64,000 nucleotides of DNA from Neotamlana laminarinivorans (GTDB lineage Bacteria; Bacteroidota; Bacteroidia; Flavobacteriales; Flavobacteriaceae), in NCBI RefSeq assembly GCF_020523925.1, contig NZ_JAJAPW010000004.1:372001-436000 (forward strand), written 5' to 3'. The position numbers were made by a program, and so were the translations under genes. This document shows positions 23,133 to 33,900 of this stretch, piece after piece. The number at the start of each line of letters is the position of its first letter. Within the stretch, counting starts at the first letter, position 1. Below the pieces are notes generated by a model, which searched no databases, was not told where the DNA came from, and worked only from the letters and a program-made list of their open reading frames with translations.

Positions 23133-25199
23133 TTAATTCTGCTTTTTAAATAACGGTAAGTTGGTTAAATACCATTTAAACCTAATTCCAACTTCGGTAT
23201 AGGTAAAGCCAGCAGCAGTAGCAGATGCAATGTTACTTCTTGTTCCAAAAAGGTTGGCTAAGCAGCGTTCAGAAAATTTATAACCTAATTTACCTTGAAC
23301 TCTGTATGTGCTTTGGCTAGCATCGTTATCTATATATTGTAATCCGGTGGCAGCTGTAAGTTCGTAAAACCATTCTTTTGGTTTTGTAATAGCTTCATCT
23401 TTAATAATATTAGCAAAAATTTCGGCAGCATTAAATTTTTCAGGACTAAAATAAATAGTAGGAACTTGATTTTTAAAAGTAATATATTGGTAATTTAAAC
23501 CCGCTTTTAAAGAGGGTTTACTTAAAATATTGTAGTACAAAGAGGTGAAAAGCAAGTTTCTGGCATTATTATCGTTTTGCCAGGTATAAAAATATTGCGT
23601 AAACCAACCTAAATTAAAGTTTGTGCTTAAACTGTAGTTTGCATAAATGTTGTTCATTACAATTTCTCTATCTAATAACTCTGCGTTAAAGCTTTGTATT
23701 TCACGTTTATAACCTATATCTAAAACTTGTAATTTTAATGGTTTTATATTAAGTGAAACATCAGAAACTAATTGGGTATAGCTATCATTATTTGCGTTAG
23801 CAGCTGTTATACCTGCTATGGCTTTTAGCGTAATTGTATTTAAAAGCTGGTATGAAAATCCACCAGAAAATGTGTGAGATGTAGCATCATTGTCTGTTAC
23901 TTTATTACTTGTATTGCGGTATGCATAATTGGCTAACCATTTAAATTTAATTGAGGTAGGAAGCTCTAAACTTGTTTGTAGGTTGAAAGCTTTGTTATCG
24001 CCATTATCAAATGAATAAGAGGCTTTAGATTCTAAAAAAGGAGTAAAACTTCTATCTAAAGTAGATATAAAGTTACTAGCGTCTTTTTGTTTTTTGTAAA
24101 ACTTTAAAGTATTTTCTGCCCAAGTGTATGCTTTTTTATAAAACCCCTGTGCTTTTAAAGCGTTGGCTTTTCCTAAGTTGCCATCAAAAGAAGTACTATC
24201 ATTTTTCAATATTTTATCATAATCTGTAACACTGTCGTTAAAATTACTTTTATAAATATTTAAAGTGGCTCTTAAGGATAAAACCCAATTTTGGTTAGGA
24301 TATTCTTCGTTTAAATTAGATATTAATGCATCAGCTTGTTTAAATTTTTTATTCCAAATTAAAGCTTGAGCATACCGTTCTGTTGTGGCTTGTTTTAAAT
24401 TATTATTTATATCGGTATTTAGGCTAGAATATGCTTTTTCGCTAATGTTTAAGGCTTCTTTATCTTTACTTTTTAAATGCATTACTAATGCTAATCCATT
24501 TAAAGATATAAGTTTGTTTTCGGGGTTTTTGCCTATTAAGTTATATGTGTTTTCTGCATCATCAAGTCGGTTGGCAATTAAGTATAAATTGGCAAGGTTT
24601 ATAAGTGCATCTTTATCATTATTAAAGAGTTTAAGACTTTCTTTTAATAATGTTTCAGCTTCATTATAATTTTGAGATTGTTGCTTTTGGTATGCATAAC
24701 CTAAATAAATAAATTTTTTTGAAGTTAATGCATTGGGGTTACCAGGAGATACGGCAAGAGCCTTGTCTATATAAGTTAAGGCATTTTGATATTCTTTTAA
24801 ATTTGAAAGCGTATTGGCATAGCTTAACAAAGCCGCAAAACTTTCAGGATCTTCATCAATTAGAGTTTTAAAAAAGGTTTTGGCTTCGTTAAATTTTTTG
24901 TTCCATAATAAGGATTCTCCATAATTTAGTTTCACTTCAAAATCGTTAGGATAATCTTCAAGTAATTTTGTAAACAATACTTTAGCTTCAGGAGCTTTAC
25001 CGTTTAAACCAATAGCACGACCGTAGCATAATCTTGCTGTTTTGTTATTTGGGTATGTTTTTAAAACTTCCTGAAAAAAACTTTCGGCCTTATTGTATTT
25101 TCCTGTTTCTAAATATTTAAAGCCTTCATTCATGTCTTGAGAAAAACAAAAGTTAAAAGCTATAAGTGTTATAAATAGGGCATATTTTAGTTTACACAT
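23133..25199 (-). CDS. TPR-repeat protein with YaiO-type outer-membrane barrel
   Basis: The 688-residue protein has a signal peptide (MCKLKYALFITLIAFNFCFSQ). At least eight TPR-like repeats follow at about 25-370, for example YLETGKYNKAESFFQEVL and LWNKKFNEAKTFFKTLI. A C-terminal beta-barrel at about 390-688 is similar in layout to YaiO proteins, ending in IRFKWYL. TPR plus barrel proteins act as periplasmic scaffold and outer-membrane pore in exopolysaccharide export (as in AlgK/AlgE or PgaA). The ATG at 25199 is chosen over an upstream TTG because the signal peptide starts there. It is divergent from the STAS-flippase operon across a shared intergenic region that contains operator C, so it may be co-regulated. 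Confidence 0.75.
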   Translation of the reverse strand: MCKLKYALFITLIAFNFCFSQDMNEGFKYLETGKYNKAESFFQEVLKTYPNNKTARLCYGRAIGLNGKAPEAKVLFTKLLEDYPNDFEVKLNYGESLLWNKKFNEAKTFFKTLIDEDPESFAALLSYANTLSNLKEYQNALTYIDKALAVSPGNPNALTSKKFIYLGYAYQKQQSQNYNEAETLLKESLKLFNNDKDALINLANLYLIANRLDDAENTYNLIGKNPENKLISLNGLALVMHLKSKDKEALNISEKAYSSLNTDINNNLKQATTERYAQALIWNKKFKQADALISNLNEEYPNQNWVLSLRATLNIYKSNFNDSVTDYDKILKNDSTSFDGNLGKANALKAQGFYKKAYTWAENTLKFYKKQKDASNFISTLDRSFTPFLESKASYSFDNGDNKAFNLQTSLELPTSIKFKWLANYAYRNTSNKVTDNDATSHTFSGGFSYQLLNTITLKAIAGITAANANNDSYTQLVSDVSLNIKPLKLQVLDIGYKREIQSFNAELLDREIVMNNIYANYSLSTNFNLGWFTQYFYTWQNDNNARNLLFTSLYYNILSKPSLKAGLNYQYITFKNQVPTIYFSPEKFNAAEIFANIIKDEAITKPKEWFYELTAATGLQYIDNDASQSTYRVQGKLGYKFSERCLANLFGTRSNIASATAAGFTYTEVGIRFKWYLTNLPLFKKQN

Positions 25200-25242
25200 A
25201 AGTATGATTTTTATTACGTGCAAGTTAATACCAAATTAGCTA

Positions 25243-25312
25243 ACATTCATCTATAGTAATACGTAACTCACCGAAATTAACAAGTTTTCTATTACATATT
25301 GCGAGATATTTG
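25243..25312 (+). promoter_or_regulatory. Promoter C with operator, upstream of the STAS-flippase operon
   Basis: The proximal motif ATTCATCTATAG is at 25245-25256, CCGAAA at 25271 and TTTG of a weak -7 box at 25309-25312. The spacing from motif to TTTG is 64 bases, as at the other sites. The distal repeat is weak here (GTTAAT at 25224). The region is shared with the divergent TPR/YaiO gene. Confidence 0.65.
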
Positions 25313-25351
25313 TCTTGAATTTTAGATTTATAATTAATTAAACATAATAAA

Positions 25352-25612
25352 ATGTCGTTTAGAATTAATACCCAAAATAGTATGTTTTTTATAGAAGGAA
25401 CTTTAGATGCTACTACGGTTAAAAAATTTAAAAATGATTTAAAAGAAATACTTGAATTACATAGTGAGATTACTATTAATTTCGAGAAACTAGAGTATGT
25501 AAGTTTCTCAGGTTTAAAAGCTCTTATAGAGTTAAATCTGTTTGCTTTTGAAAACAAAAAGTTAATAAAAGTAGAAGGTAAGCAATTAAAAGAGTTTTAT
25601 AAAATTGCATAA
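25352..25612 (+). CDS. Single-domain STAS protein
   Basis: The 86-residue protein is a minimal STAS domain of the anti-sigma-factor-antagonist type. It has the strand ITINFEKLEYVSFSGLKAL, in which Ser at the FSG position is the usual phospho-site, and the last strand LIKVEG. Such proteins switch partners by phosphorylation. In other bacteria STAS proteins control exopolysaccharide production, for example SypA of Vibrio. No cognate kinase or phosphatase gene is adjacent. It heads an operon with a flippase 33 bases downstream and is under operator C. Confidence 0.75.
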   Translation: MSFRINTQNSMFFIEGTLDATTVKKFKNDLKEILELHSEITINFEKLEYVSFSGLKALIELNLFAFENKKLIKVEGKQLKEFYKIA

Positions 25613-25645
25613 AAAGTAGTTGGTTTTTAAAAAAATAACAACGAT

Positions 25646-26890
25646 ATGGAGCTTTTAGCTAAATTAAAAACAAAAAAAATTACACCAGAACAATTATTCA
25701 TGCTAAGTGTTTTAGTTGTAAACGGAGGTAATTACTTATATAATTTAATACTAGGGCGAATTTTAGGTCCAGCTCAATTTGCCGATGCGGCAGTTTTAAT
25801 AACATTTCTGTTGGTATTAAGTTTTGCTGCCATGACTTTTCAGTTAGTAACAGCAAAATTTTCGGTACTTTTTGAAAACGAAATTTTTAAAAGCTTTATA
25901 TCTAGAATTTATAAAAATGCACTGTTAACAGGCGCTGTTATGGGTATGTTAATAGTGGTTTTTTCTAAACATTTACAAGTTGTTTTTAATACATCATCAT
26001 CAACAATGTTTATGGTTTTTGGTTTTGGTGTTCCGCTTTATTTTTTAATGAGTGTAAATCGTGGTGTGTTTCAAGGTAAAAAGGCTTTTAAAAAGCTTTC
26101 TATAACTTACCAAAGCGAAATGTTAAGTCGTTTAACAATTACACTTGGTTTAATTTTTTTATTTAAAATACAATCGTCGGTAGTAATTTCCATTGGGATA
26201 TTATTGTCTTTTGTTTTTGGGCTTATACCTTTTAAAAAACCAGAAATAAAATCAAATAAAATATTTAAGCTTAGTAAAGAAAACTCGAAAGCCATAAAAA
26301 ATTTTTTTGTAATAACTGCATTTTACGAACTCACTCAAATTATAATAAATAATAGTGATATACTTTTAGTGAAGCATTATTTCGAGTCTTACGATGCTGG
26401 TTTGTACGCTTCTTTAGCATTAATAGGTCGTATAGTTTATTTTATAGCGTGGATGTTTGTAATGTTATTATTGCCAACAGTTATTCAGCTTAAAAAAGAA
26501 GGCAAAGAAACGGCTCCTGTGTTATTTAAATATGTGTTATACATTGCAGGAATTGCAGTTGCAATAATATTAGGTTGTGTGTTTTTTCCAAGAACAGCAA
26601 TAATTATATTATTTGGCAAAAGTTATTTAGCCATGGCTCCTTTATTATGGAAATATGCTTTAGCAACATCTATGTTTGCAATATCTAACATTTTTGCATA
26701 TTACTACCTGTCTTTAGATAAATACGTGCCTGTAGTTATTTCTGGATTATTTGGCGTTTTACAAATGGGATTAGTTGTTTTTTTTCACGATAGTTTAGAG
26801 CAAGTCGTGCACATGCAAATTTTAGCTATGTTTTTACTATTAGTTATACAGTTAGTCTTTTTTAAGCTAAATCAAACCAAAACAGCCTAA
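25646..26890 (+). CDS. Polysaccharide/oligosaccharide flippase (MATE-like, MOP superfamily)
   Basis: The 414-residue protein has about 12 hydrophobic segments. Its N-terminal part, FMLSVLVVNGGNYLYNLILGRILGPAQFADAAVL, matches the start of the Polysacc_synt family. MOP-superfamily transporters of this type flip lipid-linked oligosaccharides or help to pass a polymer over the inner membrane; PelG is another member. The gene lies in the STAS operon and next to a glycosyltransferase, which supports a role in exopolysaccharide export. Length is normal for the family and no truncation is visible. Confidence 0.85.
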   Translation: MELLAKLKTKKITPEQLFMLSVLVVNGGNYLYNLILGRILGPAQFADAAVLITFLLVLSFAAMTFQLVTAKFSVLFENEIFKSFISRIYKNALLTGAVMGMLIVVFSKHLQVVFNTSSSTMFMVFGFGVPLYFLMSVNRGVFQGKKAFKKLSITYQSEMLSRLTITLGLIFLFKIQSSVVISIGILLSFVFGLIPFKKPEIKSNKIFKLSKENSKAIKNFFVITAFYELTQIIINNSDILLVKHYFESYDAGLYASLALIGRIVYFIAWMFVMLLLPTVIQLKKEGKETAPVLFKYVLYIAGIAVAIILGCVFFPRTAIIILFGKSYLAMAPLLWKYALATSMFAISNIFAYYYLSLDKYVPVVISGLFGVLQMGLVVFFHDSLEQVVHMQILAMFLLLVIQLVFFKLNQTKTA

Positions 26891-26974
26891 TCTATAGTTA
26901 AATACCATTCGTCTATACTTTGAGGTTTTCTAACTAAAATCAACAAAAAGAACAAGACGTTTTTGTGTTATTTG
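26891..26974 (+). promoter_or_regulatory. Promoter D with direct-repeat operator, upstream of the glycosyltransferase
   Basis: TCTATAG (26891-26897) repeats as TCTATAC (26912-26918) at a 21-base step. The proximal motif ACCATTCGTCTATAC (26904-26918) is one base from the AlgR site ACCGTTCGTC in its first ten positions. CTAAAA is at 26934 and TTTG at 26971-26974, 64 bases from the motif start at 26907. The leader to the ATG is 34 bases. Confidence 0.7.
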
Positions 26975-27008
26975 TATTACAATTAATCAGACTTAATAAA
27001 TATCTATT

Positions 27009-28235
27009 ATGAAATTAGCTATAGTAACAGCATATCCACCAAGTAAGGTAACATTAAATGAGTATGCATACCATTTAGTTAAACAGTTTAGAAAAAAAGA
27101 AGATGTTACAGAACTTATTTTACTAACCGATAAAACTAAAGATAAAAAAGATATTACGTTTACCGAATTAGGCTGCGATATTACAATTAAAGAATGCTGG
27201 AGCTTTAATAGTTACAAAAATATTTTAAGTGTAAATAAAGCTATAAACCAAACAAAGCCAGATGCTGTGTTATTTAATTTACAGTTTATGAAGTTTGGAG
27301 ATAAAAAAGTAGCTGCAGCTTTAGGTTTAATGTTACCATTAGTTTGTAAGTTAAAAGGTATACCAAATATTGTTTTGTTACACAATATTTTAGAAGAAGT
27401 AGATTTAGGGAGTGCTGGTTTTACCAACAGTAAACTAATGCAAAAAATATATGGTTTTATAGGGACATCTTTAACCAAATTAATTTTGCAAGCCGATACT
27501 GTAGCCGTTACCATGCAAAAATATGTAGATATTTTGCAAGAAAAATATAAAGCTCAAAACATAACACTTATACCGCATGGTACTTTTGAAATAGCCGAAG
27601 AACCTAACTACAAAATACCAACTAACCCAATGCAAATAATGACTTTTGGAAAGTTTGGTACTTATAAAAAAGTTGAAGGGATGATTGAAGCTGTAGAAAA
27701 AGTAAGAGCCAAAACAGGTTTGGATTTAGAAGTGGTTATAGCAGGAACTGATAACCCAAATGTGCCAGGATATTTAGCGCAAGTAAAAGAAGCTTACAAG
27801 CATGTGTCTCAAGTGGTTTTTACAGGCTATGTTGAAGAACATGAGGTGCCTATGTTGTTTAATGAAAGTGCAGTGGTAGTTTTTCCTTATACATCCACAA
27901 CAGGTAGTTCCGGAGTTTTACACCAAGCAGGAAGTTATGGTAAAGCAGTAGTTATGCCAGATTTAGGGGATTTAGCTTTGCTTGTACAAGATGAAGGTTA
28001 TAGAGGCGAATTTTTCGAACCTAATTCTGTTGAAAGTTTAGCCAATGCTATTGAAAATATTGTTACAAATGACGCCTATAGAATTGAGTTAGGTAAAGCA
28101 AATTATAAAGCAGCCACAGCTTATCCTATGGATGTTATAGCTGATATGTATTTAAACAGATTTAAAAAAAATATAGAAACAAAACGCGGTGCAAAAACTC
28201 CTAAGGTTAATAGCACAAATGAGATTATTCTATAG
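27009..28235 (+). CDS. GT-B glycosyltransferase (GT4-like)
   Basis: The 408-residue protein has the two-domain GT-B layout. The N-terminal Rossmann-like part is MKLAIVTAYPPSKVTLNEYA. The C-terminal GT1-type domain starts near LIPHGTFEIAEE and has IMTFGKFGTYKKVEGMIEA, VFTGYVEEHEVPMLF and the nucleotide-sugar site FPYTSTTGSSGVLHQAGSYGKA (about residues 295-316). These are retaining transferases that add a sugar from an activated donor to a growing glycan on the cytoplasmic face. It has its own promoter with operator D. Its 3' end overlaps the convergent GH5-like gene by 11 bases. Confidence 0.85.
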   Translation: MKLAIVTAYPPSKVTLNEYAYHLVKQFRKKEDVTELILLTDKTKDKKDITFTELGCDITIKECWSFNSYKNILSVNKAINQTKPDAVLFNLQFMKFGDKKVAAALGLMLPLVCKLKGIPNIVLLHNILEEVDLGSAGFTNSKLMQKIYGFIGTSLTKLILQADTVAVTMQKYVDILQEKYKAQNITLIPHGTFEIAEEPNYKIPTNPMQIMTFGKFGTYKKVEGMIEAVEKVRAKTGLDLEVVIAGTDNPNVPGYLAQVKEAYKHVSQVVFTGYVEEHEVPMLFNESAVVVFPYTSTTGSSGVLHQAGSYGKAVVMPDLGDLALLVQDEGYRGEFFEPNSVESLANAIENIVTNDAYRIELGKANYKAATAYPMDVIADMYLNRFKKNIETKRGAKTPKVNSTNEIIL

Positions 28236-29745
28236 TATTTATATATTTAAACGCTGGTTTAGTCTCTCCTTTTTGGTTTATAAAACCAAAATTACCTTGA
28301 ACCCGTTTTTTCCAAGGAAGTCTTCCAACGACTTCCTTTGGTATTTCTACAAAGTCGTATAATGTCCAAGACATAAATTGTAAGTTATTTTTAGCAATTA
28401 TTTCTTGGATTTTTTTATGATAGTTGGCTTGATCTTCTTCTGTACTTCCAAAGGGCTTCCATAAGCCTCTGTAACTCGATAGCCCAAACTCTTGCATTAC
28501 AAGCGGTTTGTTAGGTAAAAGTTTTTTTAAATGTTTTACTTCATCGTTTAATACTTCTAAATCTTCATAATAGTGAAAGGATATAAAATCTACTTTGTCC
28601 TTTAAAATAGTGGCACTTTCTGTGTTAGACCATCCTATAGTTATCGGGTGCTTTTCATCTATAGATTTAACTAAAACAATCATGTTTTCAAGCCAAGCTA
28701 TAACATTATCTTTTCCTCTAGATTCAAAATCTAGATTGGGTTCGTTTTTAATATCATAGGCCAATAGTGCTTTATGGTTTTTAACGGCTAATACTATTTT
28801 TTCTGCGTGGCGTTGGTTTAAAGTCCAATCCATTATGGAGTAATTACCATAAAAATCGAATAAGGTTAAAATTACTTTTAGGTTGTTAGCTTCAGCAATA
28901 TCTAGTGTTTTAAGTAGTTTACTTACCTTATTATAATCTATAGTTGCTTTTCCAAAATCTTCATATTGTATAAAAATTCGTATTGAATTTAAACCTGCAT
29001 TTTTAATTATTTTAAAATCTTTATTAATAGTGTCTGCAGAGAAATCATCGCCAAACATTTTCCAAGGAGTTGCTTGTGGGTAGTAATTAATTCCTTTAAT
29101 TTTAAAATTGTTAAGAGGGCTTGTTTGGGGTATATCGGTATTATCTTTTTCATTTTCTTTTACCATATGCCTAATGCGCCAAAAACCATCTTCTAATAAA
29201 AAAACTACTTTGTATGTAGAGATTTCAGTGGTTTCGTAAACTAAACTATCATTTTTAAAAACACGTTTGTATTCTTTTACGTCCTTATCTGTTAAAACAG
29301 CTAATTGACCGTCTTCGCTAAAGAACTCAAGTTTAGGGTTGTGTTTTAAAGTGGTTGCTTCAATAGTTATGTTTTGTTTTTTATTTAGTTCTATATACTC
29401 AAATAGATTTTCTCTAGCATGTTCAGTATAATAATCTTTAATGCCAGCTGTTTTGTTGGTTTTGTAAGCAATTTGTTTAACGTACCAAGCATCTAAATAA
29501 TCGTTTTGTAAGGCGTTTAAGTTTTCTTTATCCATTGGGCGACCTTCATTGTTTAAGGTTTCCCACGTCATTTTAGGTAAATATTGTTCAACTTTTGCAA
29601 TTTCTGTGTGCAGCATTTTACTACGATCGGCACCGGTGTTTAAATAACTAAAAATACCGCTAAGTGCAGATACTATTAGGGCAATAAGCAAAATGTAAGA
29701 TGCTAATAAAACCGTACGCATTATATTTTTATTAATACTTACCAT
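28225..29745 (-). CDS. Membrane-anchored GH5-like glycoside hydrolase
   Basis: The 506-residue protein has one N-terminal membrane anchor (TVLLASYILLIALIVSALSG) and a region at about 40-220 that I do not recognise. A TIM-barrel glycosidase domain follows at about 225-500. The barrel shows GINYYP, NSIRIFIQY, the acid-base Glu in DIKNEPN, FISFHYY and the nucleophile Glu in VMQEFGLSS, with a Trp-containing SWTLYDF strand at the end. This is the layout of GH5/GH2-type hydrolases of clan A. Polysaccharide operons often include such a hydrolase to trim or release the polymer. It is the last gene of a three-gene minus-strand operon and overlaps the gene before it by seven bases. Confidence 0.8.
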   Translation of the reverse strand: MVSINKNIMRTVLLASYILLIALIVSALSGIFSYLNTGADRSKMLHTEIAKVEQYLPKMTWETLNNEGRPMDKENLNALQNDYLDAWYVKQIAYKTNKTAGIKDYYTEHARENLFEYIELNKKQNITIEATTLKHNPKLEFFSEDGQLAVLTDKDVKEYKRVFKNDSLVYETTEISTYKVVFLLEDGFWRIRHMVKENEKDNTDIPQTSPLNNFKIKGINYYPQATPWKMFGDDFSADTINKDFKIIKNAGLNSIRIFIQYEDFGKATIDYNKVSKLLKTLDIAEANNLKVILTLFDFYGNYSIMDWTLNQRHAEKIVLAVKNHKALLAYDIKNEPNLDFESRGKDNVIAWLENMIVLVKSIDEKHPITIGWSNTESATILKDKVDFISFHYYEDLEVLNDEVKHLKKLLPNKPLVMQEFGLSSYRGLWKPFGSTEEDQANYHKKIQEIIAKNNLQFMSWTLYDFVEIPKEVVGRLPWKKRVQGNFGFINQKGETKPAFKYINTIE

Positions 29746-30944
29746 AGCTTTTTATTAAATTGTTTGGTTATTCCTGCTGTTTCAATTTTAAAATTGTAGT
29801 TGTTATTTTTATATATGGCAGGCTTTAAGTTAAAATATACGTAACCATTAAACGTAGTTTTGGTTAGTATTTTAACCAACTGGTTGTTAGAATAAATGTG
29901 AAGTTTTACGTGTAAACCATCGGGAATCATTTGGTTCATAAAACTTTGTATAGGACCAACAGAAATGATTCGGTTTTTATTTGTAAATGCAACATTAAAA
30001 TCTTTAACTACTTGTTTGTAGTTTAAAGTTATGGTGTTACTTTCTGCCATACCATTAATGTAAGCTTTTACAGACCAATTATCGGCGTGGTCTGGATGTA
30101 TAATTTTAGAATTAGCAACTCCATTTAGTGTTAAGCCAGATGTTTTTAAAACGTTTCCTTCTGCATTTTTTATAAAAAAATCAACATAAGTACCGTCGCT
30201 AACTACATTATTAAATCTGTCTTTTATAACAGAAGTTGTAAAGTTGGTAATTTGATTTCCATCGGCATAATTATGAGGACTTGAATACGAAATTTTAAAA
30301 CGAGTTGGAACTGCAGGCATAGCATTAATTGTAAATTCTTTTGAATTCGTGCCTAAAGCTTCAGAAGACACCAAAATACGACCATCTTGTTTTTTTGAGT
30401 ATATGTTTTTAAAAGCAATTAGATTTTTAGTGAAAATGTTATCAACTTCTTCTGAATTTAAAAACTGATTTTTAACTTTTACAGGCGTATTTGTAGGTAC
30501 AGGGTTATCTAAAGAATCGGTAGGAATTACAACAAGCATACTATAATCTGTTCCTCCAGCTTCAATACTAGGAGGACCAATATAGGTTTCCATTGTGGCA
30601 ACTTCAGCTTTGGGTTTTATGTATAGTTTACCTGAAGTTGGATAATTTTTGTCTAAAATTTTCCAATTTATCACACCTATTTTTTTTGCTATATTTTCAG
30701 GTAAAGTATATTCTAAATTTAAATTGTTTATGGTGCCTGTTACCAAAGTAGTGCCGTAACTGTTTGAGCAGTAAAGTAAAGGTGTGTTATTATTTGCGTT
30801 TTTAAACTTTAAAACAATGTGGCTGCCTACGGTAAACTCTGTTTTAGTTGTTAAAAGTTTAACTGAAGTGTTTTTCTGAGCAAAAACCAAAGGCGAAGCT
30901 AGCCAAATACTTAAAAGTAATATGTAAATGGATTTAAAATTCAT
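29739..30944 (-). CDS. Secreted Ig-like beta-sandwich protein of the polysaccharide operon
   Basis: The 401-residue protein has a signal peptide (MNFKSIYILLLSIWLASPLVFAQ). It appears to be built of three or four beta-sandwich domains. The third resembles invasin/BIG-type Ig repeats: PTRFKISYSSPHNYADGNQITNF, then VIKDRFNNVVSDGTYVDFFI. No catalytic motif is visible. Its start codon overlaps the stop of the large membrane-protein gene (TAATG), and its end overlaps the GH5-like gene, so the three are tightly coupled. A periplasmic scaffold or glycan-binding role is inferred from this context only. Confidence 0.6.
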   Translation of the reverse strand: MNFKSIYILLLSIWLASPLVFAQKNTSVKLLTTKTEFTVGSHIVLKFKNANNNTPLLYCSNSYGTTLVTGTINNLNLEYTLPENIAKKIGVINWKILDKNYPTSGKLYIKPKAEVATMETYIGPPSIEAGGTDYSMLVVIPTDSLDNPVPTNTPVKVKNQFLNSEEVDNIFTKNLIAFKNIYSKKQDGRILVSSEALGTNSKEFTINAMPAVPTRFKISYSSPHNYADGNQITNFTTSVIKDRFNNVVSDGTYVDFFIKNAEGNVLKTSGLTLNGVANSKIIHPDHADNWSVKAYINGMAESNTITLNYKQVVKDFNVAFTNKNRIISVGPIQSFMNQMIPDGLHVKLHIYSNNQLVKILTKTTFNGYVYFNLKPAIYKNNNYNFKIETAGITKQFNKKLW

Positions 30945-33900
30945 TAAAAAGGGCTGCCAATGTAAGTGTTAATTTCAATTTTAATATAGCTAAAATCTGG
31001 ATGATTTATAGGTTGTAATTCGTTATTTATATGGTTTGTAATTCTGTTTGGAATAATTTTATTTGAAATATCGCTGTTGGGTAAACCGTTAACAAAAATG
31101 TTTTCCATGCTGGTATTTATAATTTTTACGGCACCAGGTTCTAAAATTTGATATTCAAAATTTTGTTTACGTTCTTGTCTTACGCCTTCTTTAACAAAAA
31201 AATGATCAACCCAAACCATGTTTTTATTATCATCGTAATAAGAAATTAAAAGCTGAGGTATTGTTATTTCTTGAATACCACTATTAAATAAGTTTCCAAA
31301 AATATAGTTTTCAGTAATATTAACATCACTTAAAACGACACCTTTATATAAATCTGAACCAGCAACATTTCCAGCAGCTTGCAGGTTAAATTTTGTGGGT
31401 TGTTCTTCAAATTCAACTGGAGTAAATTCGTCTGGATTAAAAGTATCTGGAATAGAATCTTGGGTTTTGGACCACGCTATGCCTTCAAAATTAATTCTAA
31501 AGCAGCTTGATTCTTTTGGCATTAATTTATGTTTAATATGATATTTTGCATTGTACGTTGCTAATTGTTTGTTATCGTTGTTATAGAGGGTGCCTTTTAA
31601 AATAACATCGGCAGGAACATTATCTATATTTTGTACTTCTCCAATAATGGCATAACTACCATTGTATTTTACTAATTTGGCCGAAATAACTTCTAAAACG
31701 GGTTGCTTTAAAATATCTTCATGATGGGTTTGTTCTGTAGTAATTCGGCGTCTACCTTGGTTGTAATATTTTGTAACATTGTCTGAGTATAGTTGGTCTG
31801 GCGGTAAATCATTGTTTAAATCATCGGGTTGTAAATACCATTTTCCTTTAATTTTTGATAAGGATTTATAATCTATCTTCTCAATTTTTTCTAGTGGCGT
31901 AATCCATTGGGTAGTTACTTTAGCCGAAACAGTACTGTCGTTATGTTTTGTTATTTCAGATTCTATAGCATCCATTTTGGCGTAGCTACTTAAAAGTCCA
32001 TCTGTTACCGATATTTCTAACATATACTGTGCTATAGGTAAATTACTTGCAGGATTTATTAAACTATGAGCTTTTTCAAATTCTTTAAAATCTAAGGCAT
32101 CGTAATATGCTATTATAGCATTTTCAGGACTTCGTTGCGAGTCATTTTTTATATAAAAAAGGTATATGCCATAAAATATAATAATGGTTAATATTAAAGA
32201 CCAAACATGTGTTATTCTTATTACATTTCTATTAAATTTATTGTATTGTACAGGGAATTTTAAGAATTCTGGAATGGGCTTAAATCGAGTTTTTAACATA
32301 ATAACCCATAACATTTGTATGTTTAGAATAAAAGCTACTATTACTGTTAAAAAAGGCATGATGCCCCAGTGTATTTTTAACCACTTAGCTACATCTTCTT
32401 TAGGCAATATTTCTGATACAGGAGGGATGTTTAAACGTTCCCATACCATAATGCCGTTTTCTAGTTGTCTTAAGCGTTGCCAACCGCAGAAATATAAAAT
32501 AGGATCGTAAAATTTATCGTTTGAAAAAATGTATTTTAAATTATATTTTTCTGGAGTAGTTAAAAATTGTTGTAAAGAGCCAATACCGGCTACACCTTTA
32601 AATTTTGAGTTTTCTAGGCGCTCTATAGGTCGCGTTGTTAATTCAGGTAATCTTCTTGCAGAGTGGTAATTACCGTCTACAGTCATGGCGTTAGTTTGCG
32701 CACTTAACCAAGCCATTTGGTCGCCAAAGCCAAGAGTTAAAAATCGCCATTTATCATGATCATCTTGATTTAAAAAATTCACAATAGGAAGCATTTTTAT
32801 TTTTTGAGGTTGTGATGGCCTAAAATAATTTAAACTCATAGTGAAAATTACCATAAATACGAACAAACCTGCTAGAATACCTCCAATTATTCTGTGATAA
32901 ACACCTCCAAATTTTTTCTGAATAGCATCTTTCATATCTCCTTCTACAAAACGATAGGCAAACTCACCCATCATAGGAATAGAAAGTATAGAAGCCCAAA
33001 GTGTAAAACGGTCTAATGTTAAAATATTAAAAGCAGTTTCGCCTAACATTTTTAAAGGAACGGGTGTTGTACCTCCGGTTCCTAAAATGGTACATATAGT
33101 AACCGATAAACCAAAAAACAAATAGCGTTTACTGTAATATCGGTAAAAAATATACGGTAATAAAACAAGTAATATTCCCCAAGGAATTAAAAAGAAAACG
33201 AGACCAGATGAGGTGATTTCTAAAAAATTATCGCGCGACCCATGCGGAATAGGAACCTGTGTAATAGGGTTGGCTTTAGAATTTAACCAATAAGGAAAAA
33301 TACAACCAACAATAAGCACCAAAGACAACATGCCAAAAACAACAATGCGTTTAAATAATTTAAAAAAACTATTTAAAAACACTTTAAAAGTAACGGCTTT
33401 CATGGTGCCTACTTGCTCTTTAGATACATCCATTAAAACCATTCCTATTAAGGGGAAAATAAAGAATACCATTCCAAAAATAGGCGTAACATGGTGCGAG
33501 GTTACAGTAACCGATATTAAAGATAAACAAGTAGCTAAATACCACTTTTTGCCGGTTTTAAGCCATAAATAAATTTCTGGTAAGGCGTGCATTAAAACCG
33601 AAACACCAACAATACTTGGTAGTTGCCCAAAAATATGCAGCGTTTCAACAAAAGATGACGAAAACACAGCCAACACACACGCATAACCAGCAACAGTTTT
33701 ATTAGCCGTCATCATTAAAGAAAATCGGTAGGTTCCTGTAATAAATAAGGTTATTGCAATTAATGCCACGGTAAACATACCAAACTTAACGCCTCCTATA
33801 TAAGAAAGCACGCCTATAGATTGATGTACTAATGGCGGATAACTCTGTACTGTAAAACCTGTATACCATTCGTAATTCCAAGGTTCAAACCAACTATTAG